Positions 45,374 through 45,422 of a stretch of DNA of 45,422 nt are shown here, piece by piece. The notes under the pieces were generated by a model. The model saw only the letters and a list, made by a program, of their open reading frames with translations, made no database searches and was not told the DNA's origin. Every line of letters begins with the position of its first letter. Positions within the stretch are counted from its first letter, which is position 1. The stretch comes from Brevibacterium sp. (lineage in GTDB: Bacteria; Actinomycetota; Actinomycetes; Actinomycetales; Brevibacteriaceae): assembly GCA_030457025.1 (NCBI GenBank), contig JAKDSA010000020.1, positions 1-45,422 on the forward strand. Reading direction: 5' to 3'. Both the position numbers and the translations under genes were made by a program.

Positions 45374-45422
45374 GTCTCTTTGCCGGACCACTTCTGAAGG
45401 GATCGATGTGAGGTTCGCTGAG

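Overview
The window is high-GC actinobacterial chromosome. The protein families, frequent GTG and TTG starts, many start codons sitting 6-8 bases after a -10 hexamer, and the gene set point to Micrococcales, probably a Brevibacterium-like organism; the genus is inferred from family resemblance, not from a search. No rRNA, tRNA, CRISPR array, insertion sequence or phage gene was seen.

A minus-strand backbone runs from right to left: gatC-gatA-gatB, cysK-cysE, ilvD, ilvB-ilvN-ilvC, serA, leuB. The order gatCAB / ilvBNC / serA / leuB (with ilvD nearby in corynebacteria) is known from other actinobacteria, so this is a conserved amino-acid and tRNA-amidation neighbourhood into which other modules are set. 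ilvBNC is headed by a 16-codon Leu/Val/Ile-rich leader peptide and a terminator, which is a transcription attenuator.

Left part (1-12.2 kb): leuB, a divergent CitE-like aldolase, a PAP2 phosphatase broken by two frameshifts, serA, an Eis-type acetyltransferase, and a plus-strand oligopeptide ABC operon (permease C, permease B, binding lipoprotein, double ATPase) that ends in a bidirectional terminator facing ilvC. Middle (12.2-26.2 kb): ilvCNB, a heterodimeric ABC exporter with one degenerate ATP site, a small membrane protein, an AT-richer DUF1877-like gene, protein-isoaspartate methyltransferase divergent from apt, a lipoprotein, an aldo/keto reductase, a 2-hydroxyacid dehydrogenase and a PH-domain membrane protein.

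Right part (26.2-45.4 kb): a second oligopeptide ABC operon on the minus strand (small upstream ORF, permease B, permease C, double ATPase, binding lipoprotein), ilvD, another 2-hydroxyacid dehydrogenase, a flavin monooxygenase / FMN reductase / MarR operon, cysK-cysE, peptide deformylase, an unrecognised membrane-associated protein, and gatCAB.

The notable signals are regulatory and structural: the ilv attenuator; a 32-bp perfect palindrome before serA; a promoter, palindromic operator, GlnR-like box and upstream ORF before the second peptide operon; many probable leaderless genes; a structured leader before cysK; and short tandem duplications that repeatedly include a stop codon. I found no clear new defence or mobile system.
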